Under the pieces are notes generated by a model. That model was given only the letters and a program-made list of their open reading frames with translations, was not told the origin of the DNA and made no database searches. Positions 7,997-15,991 of a stretch of DNA of 64,000 nt are shown piece after piece. Source of the stretch: Pigmentiphaga sp. H8 (GTDB lineage: Bacteria > Pseudomonadota > Gammaproteobacteria > Burkholderiales > Burkholderiaceae_B). The stretch is taken from assembly GCF_003854895.1 (NCBI RefSeq), contig NZ_CP033966.1, positions 2,914,001 through 2,978,000 on the forward strand, read 5' to 3'. Within the stretch, counting starts at the first letter, position 1; every line of letters begins with the position of its first letter. Both the position numbers and the translations under genes were made by a program.

Positions 7997-8860
7997 TCAG
8001 GAAACCTTGAGCAATTTGTCCGGCAGCGGCACCTTGCCGCCCGTGTCGCGCGCGATGGCCTGCGCGGCCTCGATCAGGCGCGGCGCCACCTCGTTGCGCA
8101 GGCGCTTCTCGGTGAACGAGAAGGCCGGGCCGCCGCAGTTCAGCGCCATGATCTCGCCGCCCGGCACGACCAGCGGCACCGCCACCGAATTGATGTCGCG
8201 GTGGAACTCGCCCAGCGACAGGCAGTAGCCGTGCATGCGCGCGTCGCGCTGCCCGCGCTCCAGTCCTTTCTCGAGCCGCGCCCACTCCGCCTCGCCGCAT
8301 TCCGCGCGGATGCTGCGCAGCAGGCGGTCCTTTTCGTACTGGTCGGTCATCGCGCTCAGGTAGGCGCGCCCCAGCGCCGAACTGGCCACCGAGAAACGCG
8401 ACCCCACCCGCAGCCGCGCCAGCAGCAGCGCCGATTGCGGCGAAGCCGTCTCGATCAGCACGATGTGCAGCTCGTCGCGTATCGCCAGATAGACCGAGCC
8501 TTCGGTCTCGTTGGCCAGCGCGAGCATGTGCGGGCGCGCGATCGACCGCGTGTCCACCCCGCCCAGGAAGGCCTGGGCCAGCGACACCACGCCGGCCGCC
8601 AGCGAGAACCGCTCGGTCTCGGGCTCCTGCTTCATCAGGCCCAGCGAAACCAGCGTGGTGGCCAGCCGCGTGACCGTGGGCTTGGGTATCCCGGTCATCG
8701 CGGCCAGCTCGGCATTGCTCAAGACGCGCAGGTCCTCGCGGAAGCAGCGCAGCACCGCGACCCCCCGCTCCAGGGCGGACACGGTGCCGCTCGGCTCGGC
8801 CGCGGTGGACGCCCGCCGGCTCTTGGCGGCGGGCTGGGCTCGGGGGGCGCTTCGTGGCAT
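7997..8860 (-). CDS. IclR-family transcriptional regulator
   Basis: A 287-residue regulator. The winged helix is in SALERGVAVLRCFREDLRVLSNAELAAMTGIPKPTVTRLATTL, and the GAF-like effector domain runs from about residue 100 to the end (DELHIVLIETAS, ALGRAYLSAM, SVAVPLV). It sits inside the minus-strand cluster between the Bug protein and AcnX genes. IclR proteins of the KdgR branch bind TGAAA-N5-TTTCA-type boxes. Two such boxes lie in the divergent promoter region of the same cluster (11315-11328 and 11384-11397), which makes this the likely regulator. An imperfect inverted repeat GGACCGTCC (8890-8898) lies just upstream of the gene. Confidence 0.93.
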   Translation of the reverse strand: MPRSAPRAQPAAKSRRASTAAEPSGTVSALERGVAVLRCFREDLRVLSNAELAAMTGIPKPTVTRLATTLVSLGLMKQEPETERFSLAAGVVSLAQAFLGGVDTRSIARPHMLALANETEGSVYLAIRDELHIVLIETASPQSALLLARLRVGSRFSVASSALGRAYLSAMTDQYEKDRLLRSIRAECGEAEWARLEKGLERGQRDARMHGYCLSLGEFHRDINSVAVPLVVPGGEIMALNCGGPAFSFTEKRLRNEVAPRLIEAAQAIARDTGGKVPLPDKLLKVS

Positions 8861-8936
8861 GGCGGGACTCCGGATGCGGCGGTAAAAAAGGACCGTCCAT
8901 TTTATAGAGAAGCCGGCGGGTTTCCATGGATAAGCC

Positions 8937-9908
8937 TCAATCGGCGGTGGCGCCCGAGGCCTTCACCACCGGCGCCCACTTCTCGATCTCGGTCTTGACC
9001 AGGGCGTCGAATTCCTCGGGCGTGCTGGGCGCCGAGGTCAGGCCCACTTCGGCCAGCCGCGCCTTGAAGTCCGCGCTGCGCAGGATGGTGCCCACGTCGG
9101 CGCTGATCTTGTTGATCACCTCGCGCGGCGTCGCCGCCGGCGCCACCAGGCCGAAGATGCTCTGCACGTTGAAGCCCGGGATGGTCTCGGCCACCGTGGG
9201 GATGTCCGGGGCGCTGGGATCCCGTGTCTTGCCCGTGACGGCGATGGGTTTGAGCTTGCCCGCCTTGATGTAGGGCATGGACGAGAACAGCGGGTCGATC
9301 AGCAGCGGCACGCGGCCGGCCATCACCTCGGTGTAGGCGGGGCCGCTGCCCTTGTACGGAATGTGCAGCATCTCCACGCCGGTCATGCTCTTGAGCAGTT
9401 CGCCGGTCAGGTGCATGGAGCTGCCGCTGCCCGGCGAGGCATAGCTCATCTTGCCGGGATCCTTCCTGGCCATCGCGATCACGCCGGCCAGGTCCTTGGC
9501 CGGCAGCGACGGCGTCGCGGTGATGACGATCTGCGACGTCACCAGCATGGAAACACCCGCCAGGTCCCTGACCGTGTCGAAAGGCATGCTCTTGCGCAGC
9601 GTGGGGTTGATGACGTGCGAGGTCACGACGATACCCAGCGTATAGCCGTCGGGCGCGGACTTGGCGACGTGGTCGGTGCCCACCACCGTGTTGGCGCCCG
9701 GCTTGTACATCACCACCACGGGCTGCCCCCAGGTCTTCTGCAGGCGCTCGGACAACAGGCGGCCCAGGATGTCGATGGCGCCGCCCGGGGCATTCGGCAC
9801 GATCAGCGTGACGGGCCGGGACGGATAGGCGGGGCCGGCCGCGGCCACGGCGTGGGTGGCGCCCGCGGCGCAGGCAGCGCCCAGCAGGGACGCGAACAGG
9901 ATTTTCAT
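8937..9908 (-). CDS. Bug/TctC-family periplasmic solute-binding protein
   Basis: A 323-residue exported binding protein with a signal peptide (MKILFASLLGAACAAGATHAVAAA). The YPSRPVTLIVPNAPGGAIDILGRLL segment and the following G-x-DH-VAKSAPDGYTLG segment are hallmarks of the Bug family (tripartite tricarboxylate carriers). These proteins bind small carboxylates in the periplasm. No membrane partner is encoded nearby, which is usual for orphan Bug proteins of this bacterial group. It lies between the FAD oxidoreductase (42-base gap) and the IclR gene on the same strand, so it probably binds the substrate of the AcnX/IlvD-type pathway; the ligand is not known. Confidence 0.93.
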   Translation of the reverse strand: MKILFASLLGAACAAGATHAVAAAGPAYPSRPVTLIVPNAPGGAIDILGRLLSERLQKTWGQPVVVMYKPGANTVVGTDHVAKSAPDGYTLGIVVTSHVINPTLRKSMPFDTVRDLAGVSMLVTSQIVITATPSLPAKDLAGVIAMARKDPGKMSYASPGSGSSMHLTGELLKSMTGVEMLHIPYKGSGPAYTEVMAGRVPLLIDPLFSSMPYIKAGKLKPIAVTGKTRDPSAPDIPTVAETIPGFNVQSIFGLVAPAATPREVINKISADVGTILRSADFKARLAEVGLTSAPSTPEEFDALVKTEIEKWAPVVKASGATAD

Positions 9909-9950
9909 GGTGTCTCCTTCGGGAATGGCGCGGGAGTGTCCCCGCTTGGG

Positions 9951-11219
9951 TCAGATGTTGGCGCGTATGCGTTCCTGCAGGGCGGGCACGTCCACGTCCT
10001 GCACCTTCCCGCCCAGGGTCAGGTCCAGGGCATGGGCCGCCGCCGCCCCCATGGCGATGCACGGCCCCATGACCCGCACGCTGGACAGCGCCGCCGCGTC
10101 GGCGTCGATGCAGCGCCCGGCCGCGACCAGATTGTCGCTACCGGCCGGGATCAGGCTGCGCAGCGGCACCGTGTGCACGTGGTCCTCGCCGAAGGGCTCC
10201 CACACGTAGCCCTCGGGCTGGTCGTGCAGCTCCACCGGCCACGAAGTTCGCGCGACGGTGTCCGGGAAACGCGTGGCCGCCCGCACTTCGTCCGTCGTCA
10301 ATTGATGCAGGCCGGCTATCCAGCGCGTCTGCCGGATGCCTGGCAAGGCGTAGGCGCGGATGCGGGCGGCGCCGAAGGCCTGCGGATATTCCGCCTTCAG
10401 GAACTCGATGACGCGGTCCACCTGCTCGCGCCCGGCCAGCGCCGTGGCCGAGGCCGCCAGCGGGTCGAGCGGCGTTTCCATGTGCGTCATGTTCATCGCC
10501 GCCACGCCTCGTCCGGGGAAGCGGAAGAAGAGCCCATCGTCGCGCGAGATGCCGTACCGCGCAGCCTTTTCCTTGATGCGCGCCGTGAAGGCCTCGCGCG
10601 TGGGCAGGTGGGCCTCGTCCAGGTGTTCGAGCACGAACATCTGGGTGCCGAAGATCGGCACGTCCGGCTCGCGGCAGTCCAGGCCCGCCAGCCAGGCCAG
10701 CGCGGCGTCGCCGCTGGCATCGACATAGCCCCGCGCATCCACGTGCACGTCGCCATAGCGGGTAGCCAGCTCCAGCCGCTGCAGCCGGCCGCCTTCGCGC
10801 CGCGCCTCGCGCAGCACCGCGCCCAGCACCACCGTGATGCCGGCGTCGCGGATCTTCTGTTCGATCCAGCGGCCCAGCGCCACCTCGTCGTAGTAGACGA
10901 CCGTGGTCAGCGGGCCGACGTTGTGGTGGAGCGCGCCGGCCTTGCCCAGGTCCTCGAGGATGCCGTCGGCGATGCCGTGCGTGAGCTGGATGCGGTTGGG
11001 CCCGTTCGAGAACAGTCCGCAGAAGGTACCGATGATCGACCCCACCGCCTGGCCGCCCAGCATGGGCAGGCTGTCGACCAGCACGACCCGGCGGCCCAGC
11101 GCCGCGGCCTCGAGCGCGGCCGAGACCCCCGAGATGCCGGCCCCGACCACGCACAGGTCGGCATCGACGTGCCAGGGGCGGTTTTCGGTTCGTCGGACGG
11201 TTCGTACTTGGTTTGCCAT
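9951..11219 (-). CDS. FAD-dependent oxidoreductase (FAD_oxidored type)
   Basis: A 422-residue flavoprotein. The FAD-binding Rossmann motif is in ADLCVVGAGISGVSAALEAA (about residues 20-39). It is followed by LPMLGGQAVGSIIGTFCG, typical of the PF12831-type family, which includes a conserved Cys. VDASGDAALAWLAG and the C-terminal AAGRCIDADAAALSSVRVMG close the FAD domain. ATG 11219 has AAGGAGAG seven bases upstream; the frame is open further upstream but without a ribosome site. It is the first gene of the minus-strand cluster and diverges from the IlvD-type dehydratase. It probably oxidises a hydroxy acid or amine; the substrate is unknown. Confidence 0.88.
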   Translation of the reverse strand: MANQVRTVRRTENRPWHVDADLCVVGAGISGVSAALEAAALGRRVVLVDSLPMLGGQAVGSIIGTFCGLFSNGPNRIQLTHGIADGILEDLGKAGALHHNVGPLTTVVYYDEVALGRWIEQKIRDAGITVVLGAVLREARREGGRLQRLELATRYGDVHVDARGYVDASGDAALAWLAGLDCREPDVPIFGTQMFVLEHLDEAHLPTREAFTARIKEKAARYGISRDDGLFFRFPGRGVAAMNMTHMETPLDPLAASATALAGREQVDRVIEFLKAEYPQAFGAARIRAYALPGIRQTRWIAGLHQLTTDEVRAATRFPDTVARTSWPVELHDQPEGYVWEPFGEDHVHTVPLRSLIPAGSDNLVAAGRCIDADAAALSSVRVMGPCIAMGAAAAHALDLTLGGKVQDVDVPALQERIRANI

Positions 11220-11314
11220 GCGGACTCTCCTTGATGCGGCAATGCGTTCAGGTCTTGGGGGCCCGTGTCGCGTCGGATTCTCCGACGGCCTGTTCCCCGG
11301 CGTCAATATTTTTC

Positions 11315-11328
11315 GAAATAACGTTTCA
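11315..11328. promoter_or_regulatory. IclR/KdgR-like box 1 (GAAATAACGTTTCA)
   Basis: This interrupted palindrome (GAAA-N6-TTTC) is identical over 14 bases to the box at 11384-11397. It lies 96 bases upstream of the FAD oxidoreductase start. It resembles the KdgR box TGAAAC-N4-GTTTCA of the IclR family. Confidence 0.6.
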
Positions 11329-11383
11329 TTTTAATTTTAACCATGGATCATCGTTGTCCGGAAGACCTTCTGAATGATAAATT

Positions 11384-11397
11384 GAAATAACGTTTCA
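11384..11397. promoter_or_regulatory. IclR/KdgR-like box 2 (GAAATAACGTTTCA)
   Basis: Second copy of the 14-base box, here extended to TTGAAATAACGTTTCAA (11382-11398), which makes it the stronger palindrome. It lies 18 bases upstream of the IlvD-type dehydratase start, so a bound repressor would block it directly. The spacing between the copies is 69 bases. Confidence 0.65.
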
Positions 11398-11415
11398 AAT
11401 TTTTATGGAGACCTC

Positions 11416-13140
11416 ATGTCCTCGTCCGAATCCGGCAAGACGGCGCCCCGCCGACCGCTGCGCAGCAACTTCGAACCCGGCACCTCGCGCTGGGCGGTCA
11501 GGCGGGCGCAATGGCGCGCGCTGGGCCTGAGCGACGCCGACATGGAGAAACCCAAGATCGCCGTGGTCAATACCTCGTCGGAACTGTCGAGCTGCTTCAG
11601 CCACCTGGACGGCGTCGCCGCCGCGGTCAAGCGGTCCATACGCGAGGCCGGCGGCCTGCCCTTCGAGGTCCGCACCGCCGCGCCCAGCGACTTCATCACC
11701 AGCGCCGGCGCGCGCGGCGGCTACATCCTTCCCAGCCGCGACCTGATCGCCAACGACATCGAGGTGGCGGTGGAAGGCGCCCTGCTGGACGGCATGGTCT
11801 GCCTGGCCTCGTGCGACAAGACCACGCCCGGCCAGCTCATGGCGGCGGCCCGCCTGGACCTTCCCACGCTGGTCGTGGTGTGCGGCTACCAGCGCAGCGG
11901 CCACCACCGGCAGCAGCACGTCGACATCGAAGAGGTGTTCCTGGCGGCGGGCCACGTCGCGGCCGGCCGCATGGATCCGGCGGAGCTGACCGCGATGAGC
12001 GAGCAGGCGGTACGCGGCCCCGGCGTCTGTGCCGGCATCGGCACCGCCAATTCCATGCACATGGTGTGCGAGGCGCTGGGCATGGCTCTGCCCGGCAGCG
12101 CCCCGGTGGCCGCCAACAGTCCGCGCATGATGGCCACGGTCGAGCAGGCCGGCGCCCGCATCGTCCAGATGGTCTGGGACGACCTGCGGCCGCGTGCCAT
12201 CCTGACCCCCGAGGCCTTCGCCAACGCGGCGCGCGTGGTGCTCGCGCTGGGCGGCTCCATCAATACCGTCAAGCACTTGCAGGCCATCGCCAATGAAGCG
12301 CAGGCCGGCGTGGACGTCTACGGATTGTTCGAGCGGCTGGCGGACACCACGCCCCTGATCGCCGCCATCCGCCCCAACGGCGACCACTCCATCGAAGACC
12401 TGGAACGCGCGGGCGGGACACTGGCGGTGTTCAAGCGCCTGGCCGGCCTCTACCACCCGGACGCGCTGACCGTGTCCGGCCGCCCGCTGGGCGCGGCCGT
12501 GGACGAGGCCCGGGTGCGCGACGAAACCATCCTGCGCCCCGCCGACCAGCCGCTGTCCAGCCGCCCCTCCATCGTCATCCTGCGCGGCTCGCTCGCGCCC
12601 GAGGGCGGCATCGTCAAGCTGGGCCTGGCCACCGGCAAGGCCATGCGCTTCGAGGGACCGGCACGGGTGTTCGAGTCGCAGGAAGACGCCATCGCGGCCC
12701 TGCAGCGCGGCGAGATCGAACGCGGCACCGTGGTCGTGATGCGCGGGCTGGGCGTGCGCGGCGGACCGGGCATGGGAATGGCCTCGCGCTTCGTGTTCGT
12801 CCTGGACGGCGCGGGCCTGGGCGAGCACGTCGCGGTCGTCACCGACGGACAGCTTTCCGGCCTGGTGAACAAGGGACTGGTCGTGGGCGAGGTCTCGCCC
12901 GAGGCCGCCGCCGGCGGGCCGCTGGGGCTGGTCCAGGACGGCGACCCCATCGCCATCGACATCGATGCGCGCACCGTGGACCTGAAGGTGGCCGAGCAGG
13001 AGCTGGCCCGCCGCCGCGCGGCCTTCGCGCCGCCCGCCCCGGGACGGGTGCGCGGCTGGCTGTCGGTGTACGAGCAGGTCGTGCGGCCGCTGCCCGAAGG
13101 CGCGGTCATCACCCATACCGGACCGGGCGGCGCGCGCTGA
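11416..13140 (+). CDS. IlvD/Edd-family dehydratase
   Basis: A 574-residue iron-sulfur dehydratase. Candidate cluster and active-site residues are Cys60 (SSCFSH), Cys133-Asp134-Lys135 (SCDKTTPGQ) and Cys205 (GVCAGIGTANSMHMV). The C-terminal GGPGMGMASRFVF and TDGQLSG segments are also family marks. The family dehydrates dihydroxy acids (branched-chain synthesis) or aldonic acids such as gluconate and arabinonate. The catabolic context, with divergent FAD oxidoreductase, AcnX, Bug and IclR genes, argues against housekeeping IlvD and for a sugar-acid or hydroxy-acid route. GGAG six bases before ATG 11416 supports the start. Confidence 0.9.
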   Translation: MSSSESGKTAPRRPLRSNFEPGTSRWAVRRAQWRALGLSDADMEKPKIAVVNTSSELSSCFSHLDGVAAAVKRSIREAGGLPFEVRTAAPSDFITSAGARGGYILPSRDLIANDIEVAVEGALLDGMVCLASCDKTTPGQLMAAARLDLPTLVVVCGYQRSGHHRQQHVDIEEVFLAAGHVAAGRMDPAELTAMSEQAVRGPGVCAGIGTANSMHMVCEALGMALPGSAPVAANSPRMMATVEQAGARIVQMVWDDLRPRAILTPEAFANAARVVLALGGSINTVKHLQAIANEAQAGVDVYGLFERLADTTPLIAAIRPNGDHSIEDLERAGGTLAVFKRLAGLYHPDALTVSGRPLGAAVDEARVRDETILRPADQPLSSRPSIVILRGSLAPEGGIVKLGLATGKAMRFEGPARVFESQEDAIAALQRGEIERGTVVVMRGLGVRGGPGMGMASRFVFVLDGAGLGEHVAVVTDGQLSGLVNKGLVVGEVSPEAAAGGPLGLVQDGDPIAIDIDARTVDLKVAEQELARRRAAFAPPAPGRVRGWLSVYEQVVRPLPEGAVITHTGPGGAR

Positions 13141-13151
13141 CGCCGCATGGT

Positions 13152-13207
13152 GTCCGGCCCGGCAGACGATTATTCTTCTTAATCATATTGTCATCGCCGG
13201 GCCGGAC
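13152..13207. repeat. 12-bp perfect inverted repeat with AT-rich 32-base spacer
   Basis: GTCCGGCCCGGC (13152-13163) and GCCGGGCCGGAC (13196-13207) are exact reverse complements. The AT-rich spacer carries a smaller GATTA/TAATC pair. It starts 12 bases after the IlvD-type dehydratase stop and is followed by a pyrimidine-rich stretch. It may serve as a transcription terminator insulating the next operon. Confidence 0.55.
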
Positions 13208-13288
13208 TCAACGTCTTTCCTTTTCTCCCGCCAACTCTCTGTATTCCTCTCGTTGACCTAGGGTAAGCCCCAGCGTTTCACACGAAAA

Positions 13289-13310
13289 ATTAGTTCATAC
13301 TAATAACTAA
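13289..13310. promoter_or_regulatory. Candidate MarR operator: overlapping palindromes
   Basis: ATTAGT-TCAT-ACTAAT (13289-13304) is a perfect 16-base palindrome. A second pair, TTAGTT (13290-13295) and AACTAA (13305-13310), overlaps it. It lies about 52 bases upstream of the crotonase start, in the only AT-rich part of the 221-base gap. The operon ends with a MarR regulator, whose family binds sites of this size. Confidence 0.6.
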
Positions 13311-13361
13311 TACAGAGAACAATCCACGGCCCCCGCCGCGGATACCAGTGGAGAAGACAGC

Positions 13362-14123
13362 TTGTTGTCCGTCGATACCAACGGGCCGATCGGACGCATT
13401 GCGCTCGCTCGCCCCGGCAAACGCAATGCGCTGAACGATGACCTGATCGCCCAGCTGCACATTGCCTTCATCAACATGCCCGAGCACGTGCGCGTGGTCA
13501 TCCTGACGGGCGAAGGCGAGCACTTCTGTTCCGGACTGGACCTGTCGGAGCTGCGCCAGCGCAGCGTGGCGGACGGCATCGTCCACTCCCGCAGCTGGCA
13601 TGCCGCCTTCGAGCAGATACAGTTCGGCAAGGTCCCCGTCGTGGCGGTGCTGCATGGCGCGGTGGTGGGCGGCGGCCTGGAGCTGGCCAGCGCCTGCCAC
13701 ATCCGCATCGCCGAACACAGCGCCTTCTACGGGCTGCCCGAGGGCCAGCGCGGCCTGTTCGTCGGCGGTGGCGGCTCGGTGCGCATCTCGCGCCTGATCG
13801 GCGTCGCCCGCATGAGCGACATGATGTTGACCGGCCGCGTCTACGATGCGCAGGAAGGCCTGGCCGCGGGCCTGTCGCAATACCTGGTCCCCCAGGGCGG
13901 CGGGCTGGCCAAGGCCGAAGAACTGGCCGCACGCATCGCCGCCAACGCACCGCTCAGCAACTATGCCGTGCTGCAAGCCCTGCCCCGCATCGCCGACCAG
14001 TCGCAAAGCGAGGGCCTGTTCACCGAGTCGCTGATGGCCGCCATCGCCCAGGGCGACATCGACGCCAAGGCCAGGCTGGAAGCCTTCCTGCAAGGACGCG
14101 CCGCCAAGGTGGGCAAGCCATGA
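13362..14123 (+). CDS. Enoyl-CoA hydratase/isomerase (crotonase) family
   Basis: A 253-residue crotonase-fold enzyme. The CoA-binding oxyanion-hole loops are in EHFCSGLDLSEL and HGAVVGGGLELASACHIRIAE. Two acidic residues in the expected catalytic places are the Glu of GGGLELA and the Glu of LPEGQRG. The start is a TTG at 13362 with GAGAAG six bases upstream. The stop overlaps the ATG of the CoA ligase by four bases. Beside that ligase it should hydrate an enoyl-CoA such as feruloyl- or coumaroyl-CoA. It could either release an aldehyde, as Ech does, or stop at the 3-hydroxyacyl-CoA for beta-oxidation. The adjacent 3-hydroxyacyl-CoA-type SDR favours the second option. Confidence 0.88.
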   Translation: MLSVDTNGPIGRIALARPGKRNALNDDLIAQLHIAFINMPEHVRVVILTGEGEHFCSGLDLSELRQRSVADGIVHSRSWHAAFEQIQFGKVPVVAVLHGAVVGGGLELASACHIRIAEHSAFYGLPEGQRGLFVGGGGSVRISRLIGVARMSDMMLTGRVYDAQEGLAAGLSQYLVPQGGGLAKAEELAARIAANAPLSNYAVLQALPRIADQSQSEGLFTESLMAAIAQGDIDAKARLEAFLQGRAAKVGKP

Positions 14124-15991
14124 CCACCGCCCACATCCCGTACCGCCAGGCGTCGCGGGGCGGTTCGCTGTCCGCGCACATCGAGCGCCGGGACGACGGC
14201 ACGCTGCACCTGCGCTCGACCGAACCGCTGCGCCCCTACCCCGGACGCCTGACGGACTGCCTGCTGCATTGGGCCGCCATGTATCCCGATCGCCTGTTCG
14301 CCGCCAAGCGCCGGGACGGCGGCGCCTGGACCGAGATGCGCTACGGCGACACCCTGCACAAGGCCCGAGCCATCGCGCAGGCGCTGATCGATCGAGGCCT
14401 GTCGGTGGACCGCCCCATCGTCGTGCTGTCGGACAACGATCTCGAACACCTGCAGGTGGCGCTGGGCGCCATGCTGGCGGGCGTGCCCTACGCCCCGATC
14501 TCCGCCGCCTATTCCCTGGTGTCGCAGGACTTCGCCAAGCTCGAGCACACGCTCAACGTACTCACGCCGGGCCTGGTGTTCGTCTCGGATGCCACGGCCT
14601 ATGCGCGCGCCATCGCCGCCAAGGTGCCCGCCGGCGTCGAGGTCGTGGCCGTGCGCGGCGAGGTTCCCGGACGCCGGCTCACGCCTTTTGGCGACCTGCT
14701 CGCCACGCCGGCCACGGACGCGGTCGATGCCGCCCATGCCCGCGTGACGCCCGACACCATCGTCAAGTTCCTGTTCACCTCGGGCTCGACCCAATTGCCC
14801 AAGGCGGTCATCAACACCCAACGCATGCTGTGCGCCAACCAACAGATGCTGGTGCAGTGCCTGCGCTTCCTGGCCGAGGAACCGCCGGTGCTGGTGGACT
14901 GGCTGCCGTGGAACCACACCTTCGGCGGCAACCACAACATCGGCATCGCCCTGTACAACGGCGGCACGCTGTACATCGACGAAGGCAAGCCCACGCCGCA
15001 GGGCATGGCCGAGACCTTGCGCAACCTGCGCGAGATCTCGCCCACCATCTACTTCAACGTGCCCAAGGGCTTCGAGGAAATCGTCGCCGCCATCGAACGC
15101 GACGAAGCCCTGGGCCGTACCTTCCTGGCCAAGGTCAAGGCCTTCTTCTTCTCGGGCGCGGGCCTGTCGCCGCAGGTCTGGGAACGCCTGGACCTGGCCG
15201 CGCAGCGCCTGTGCGGCGAGCGCATCCGCATGCTGACCGGCCTGGGCATGACCGAGACCGCGCCGTTCGCGCTGTGCGCCAATTCCGACCTGGTGTTTTC
15301 CGGCGTCATCGGCCTGCCGGCGCCGGGGCTGGAGGTCAAGCTCGTGCCGGTGCAGGGCAAGCTCGAGGTCCGCTATCGCGGCCCTACCGTCACGCCCGGC
15401 TACTGGCGCGCTGCGCAGCAAACGGCCGAGTCCTTCGACGAGGAAGGCTATTTCCGCTCGGGCGACGCGGCCCGCCCCATCGATCCCGAGCGGCTGGAGC
15501 TGGGCCTGGCCTTCGACGGCCGCATCTCGGAAGACTTCAAGCTGTCCACCGGCACCTTCGTCTCGACCGGACCGCTGCGGGCCCGCATCATCGCCGCCGG
15601 CGAACCCTATGTGCAGGACGTGGTCATCGCCGGCCTCAACCGCAACGACGTCGGCATCCTGGTCTTTCCGCGCATGGCGGAATGCCGCCAGCTCGCGGGC
15701 CTCGCCGCCGACGCCGCGGCCGTGCAAGTGCTGGCCGCTCCCGCGGTGCGCGAGATGTTCCAGGAACTGGTCGACCGGCTCTGGGCCTCGGGCACCGGCA
15801 GCGCGACCCGCGTGGCCCGCGCGCTGGTCCTCGACACGCCGCCGTCGATCGACCTGGGCGAGGCCACCGACAAGGGCTCCATCAACCAGCGCAACGTGCT
15901 CAAACATCGCGCCGACGCGGTCGAACTGATGTACGCCGGCACCGATCCGCGCGTCATTCTTCCCCATGCATCCTCCGGGAGCCCATCATGA
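14120..15991 (+). CDS. Feruloyl-CoA synthetase-like acyl-CoA ligase
   Basis: A 623-residue adenylate-forming ligase. The phosphate-binding loop is FLFTSGSTQLPKAV (residues 217-230), in which the usual Gly after ST is Gln. The adenine-binding motif is MLTGLGMTETAPF, and GYFRSGDAA carries the hinge-side Asp. The long N-terminal section with LSDNDLEHLQVALGAMLAGVPYAPISAAYSLVSQDFAKL is typical of the proteobacterial group annotated as feruloyl-CoA synthase. The role is to activate a phenylpropenoic acid with ATP and CoA. It overlaps both neighbours by ATGA and belongs to a nine-gene operon with its own importer. The exact aromatic acid is not resolved. Confidence 0.88.
   Translation: MTTAHIPYRQASRGGSLSAHIERRDDGTLHLRSTEPLRPYPGRLTDCLLHWAAMYPDRLFAAKRRDGGAWTEMRYGDTLHKARAIAQALIDRGLSVDRPIVVLSDNDLEHLQVALGAMLAGVPYAPISAAYSLVSQDFAKLEHTLNVLTPGLVFVSDATAYARAIAAKVPAGVEVVAVRGEVPGRRLTPFGDLLATPATDAVDAAHARVTPDTIVKFLFTSGSTQLPKAVINTQRMLCANQQMLVQCLRFLAEEPPVLVDWLPWNHTFGGNHNIGIALYNGGTLYIDEGKPTPQGMAETLRNLREISPTIYFNVPKGFEEIVAAIERDEALGRTFLAKVKAFFFSGAGLSPQVWERLDLAAQRLCGERIRMLTGLGMTETAPFALCANSDLVFSGVIGLPAPGLEVKLVPVQGKLEVRYRGPTVTPGYWRAAQQTAESFDEEGYFRSGDAARPIDPERLELGLAFDGRISEDFKLSTGTFVSTGPLRARIIAAGEPYVQDVVIAGLNRNDVGILVFPRMAECRQLAGLAADAAAVQVLAAPAVREMFQELVDRLWASGTGSATRVARALVLDTPPSIDLGEATDKGSINQRNVLKHRADAVELMYAGTDPRVILPHASSGSPS

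Noticed and set aside
8890..8898. GGACCGTCC as an IclR autoregulatory operator
   Set aside because: The arms are only four bases and do not resemble the boxes at 11315 and 11384.
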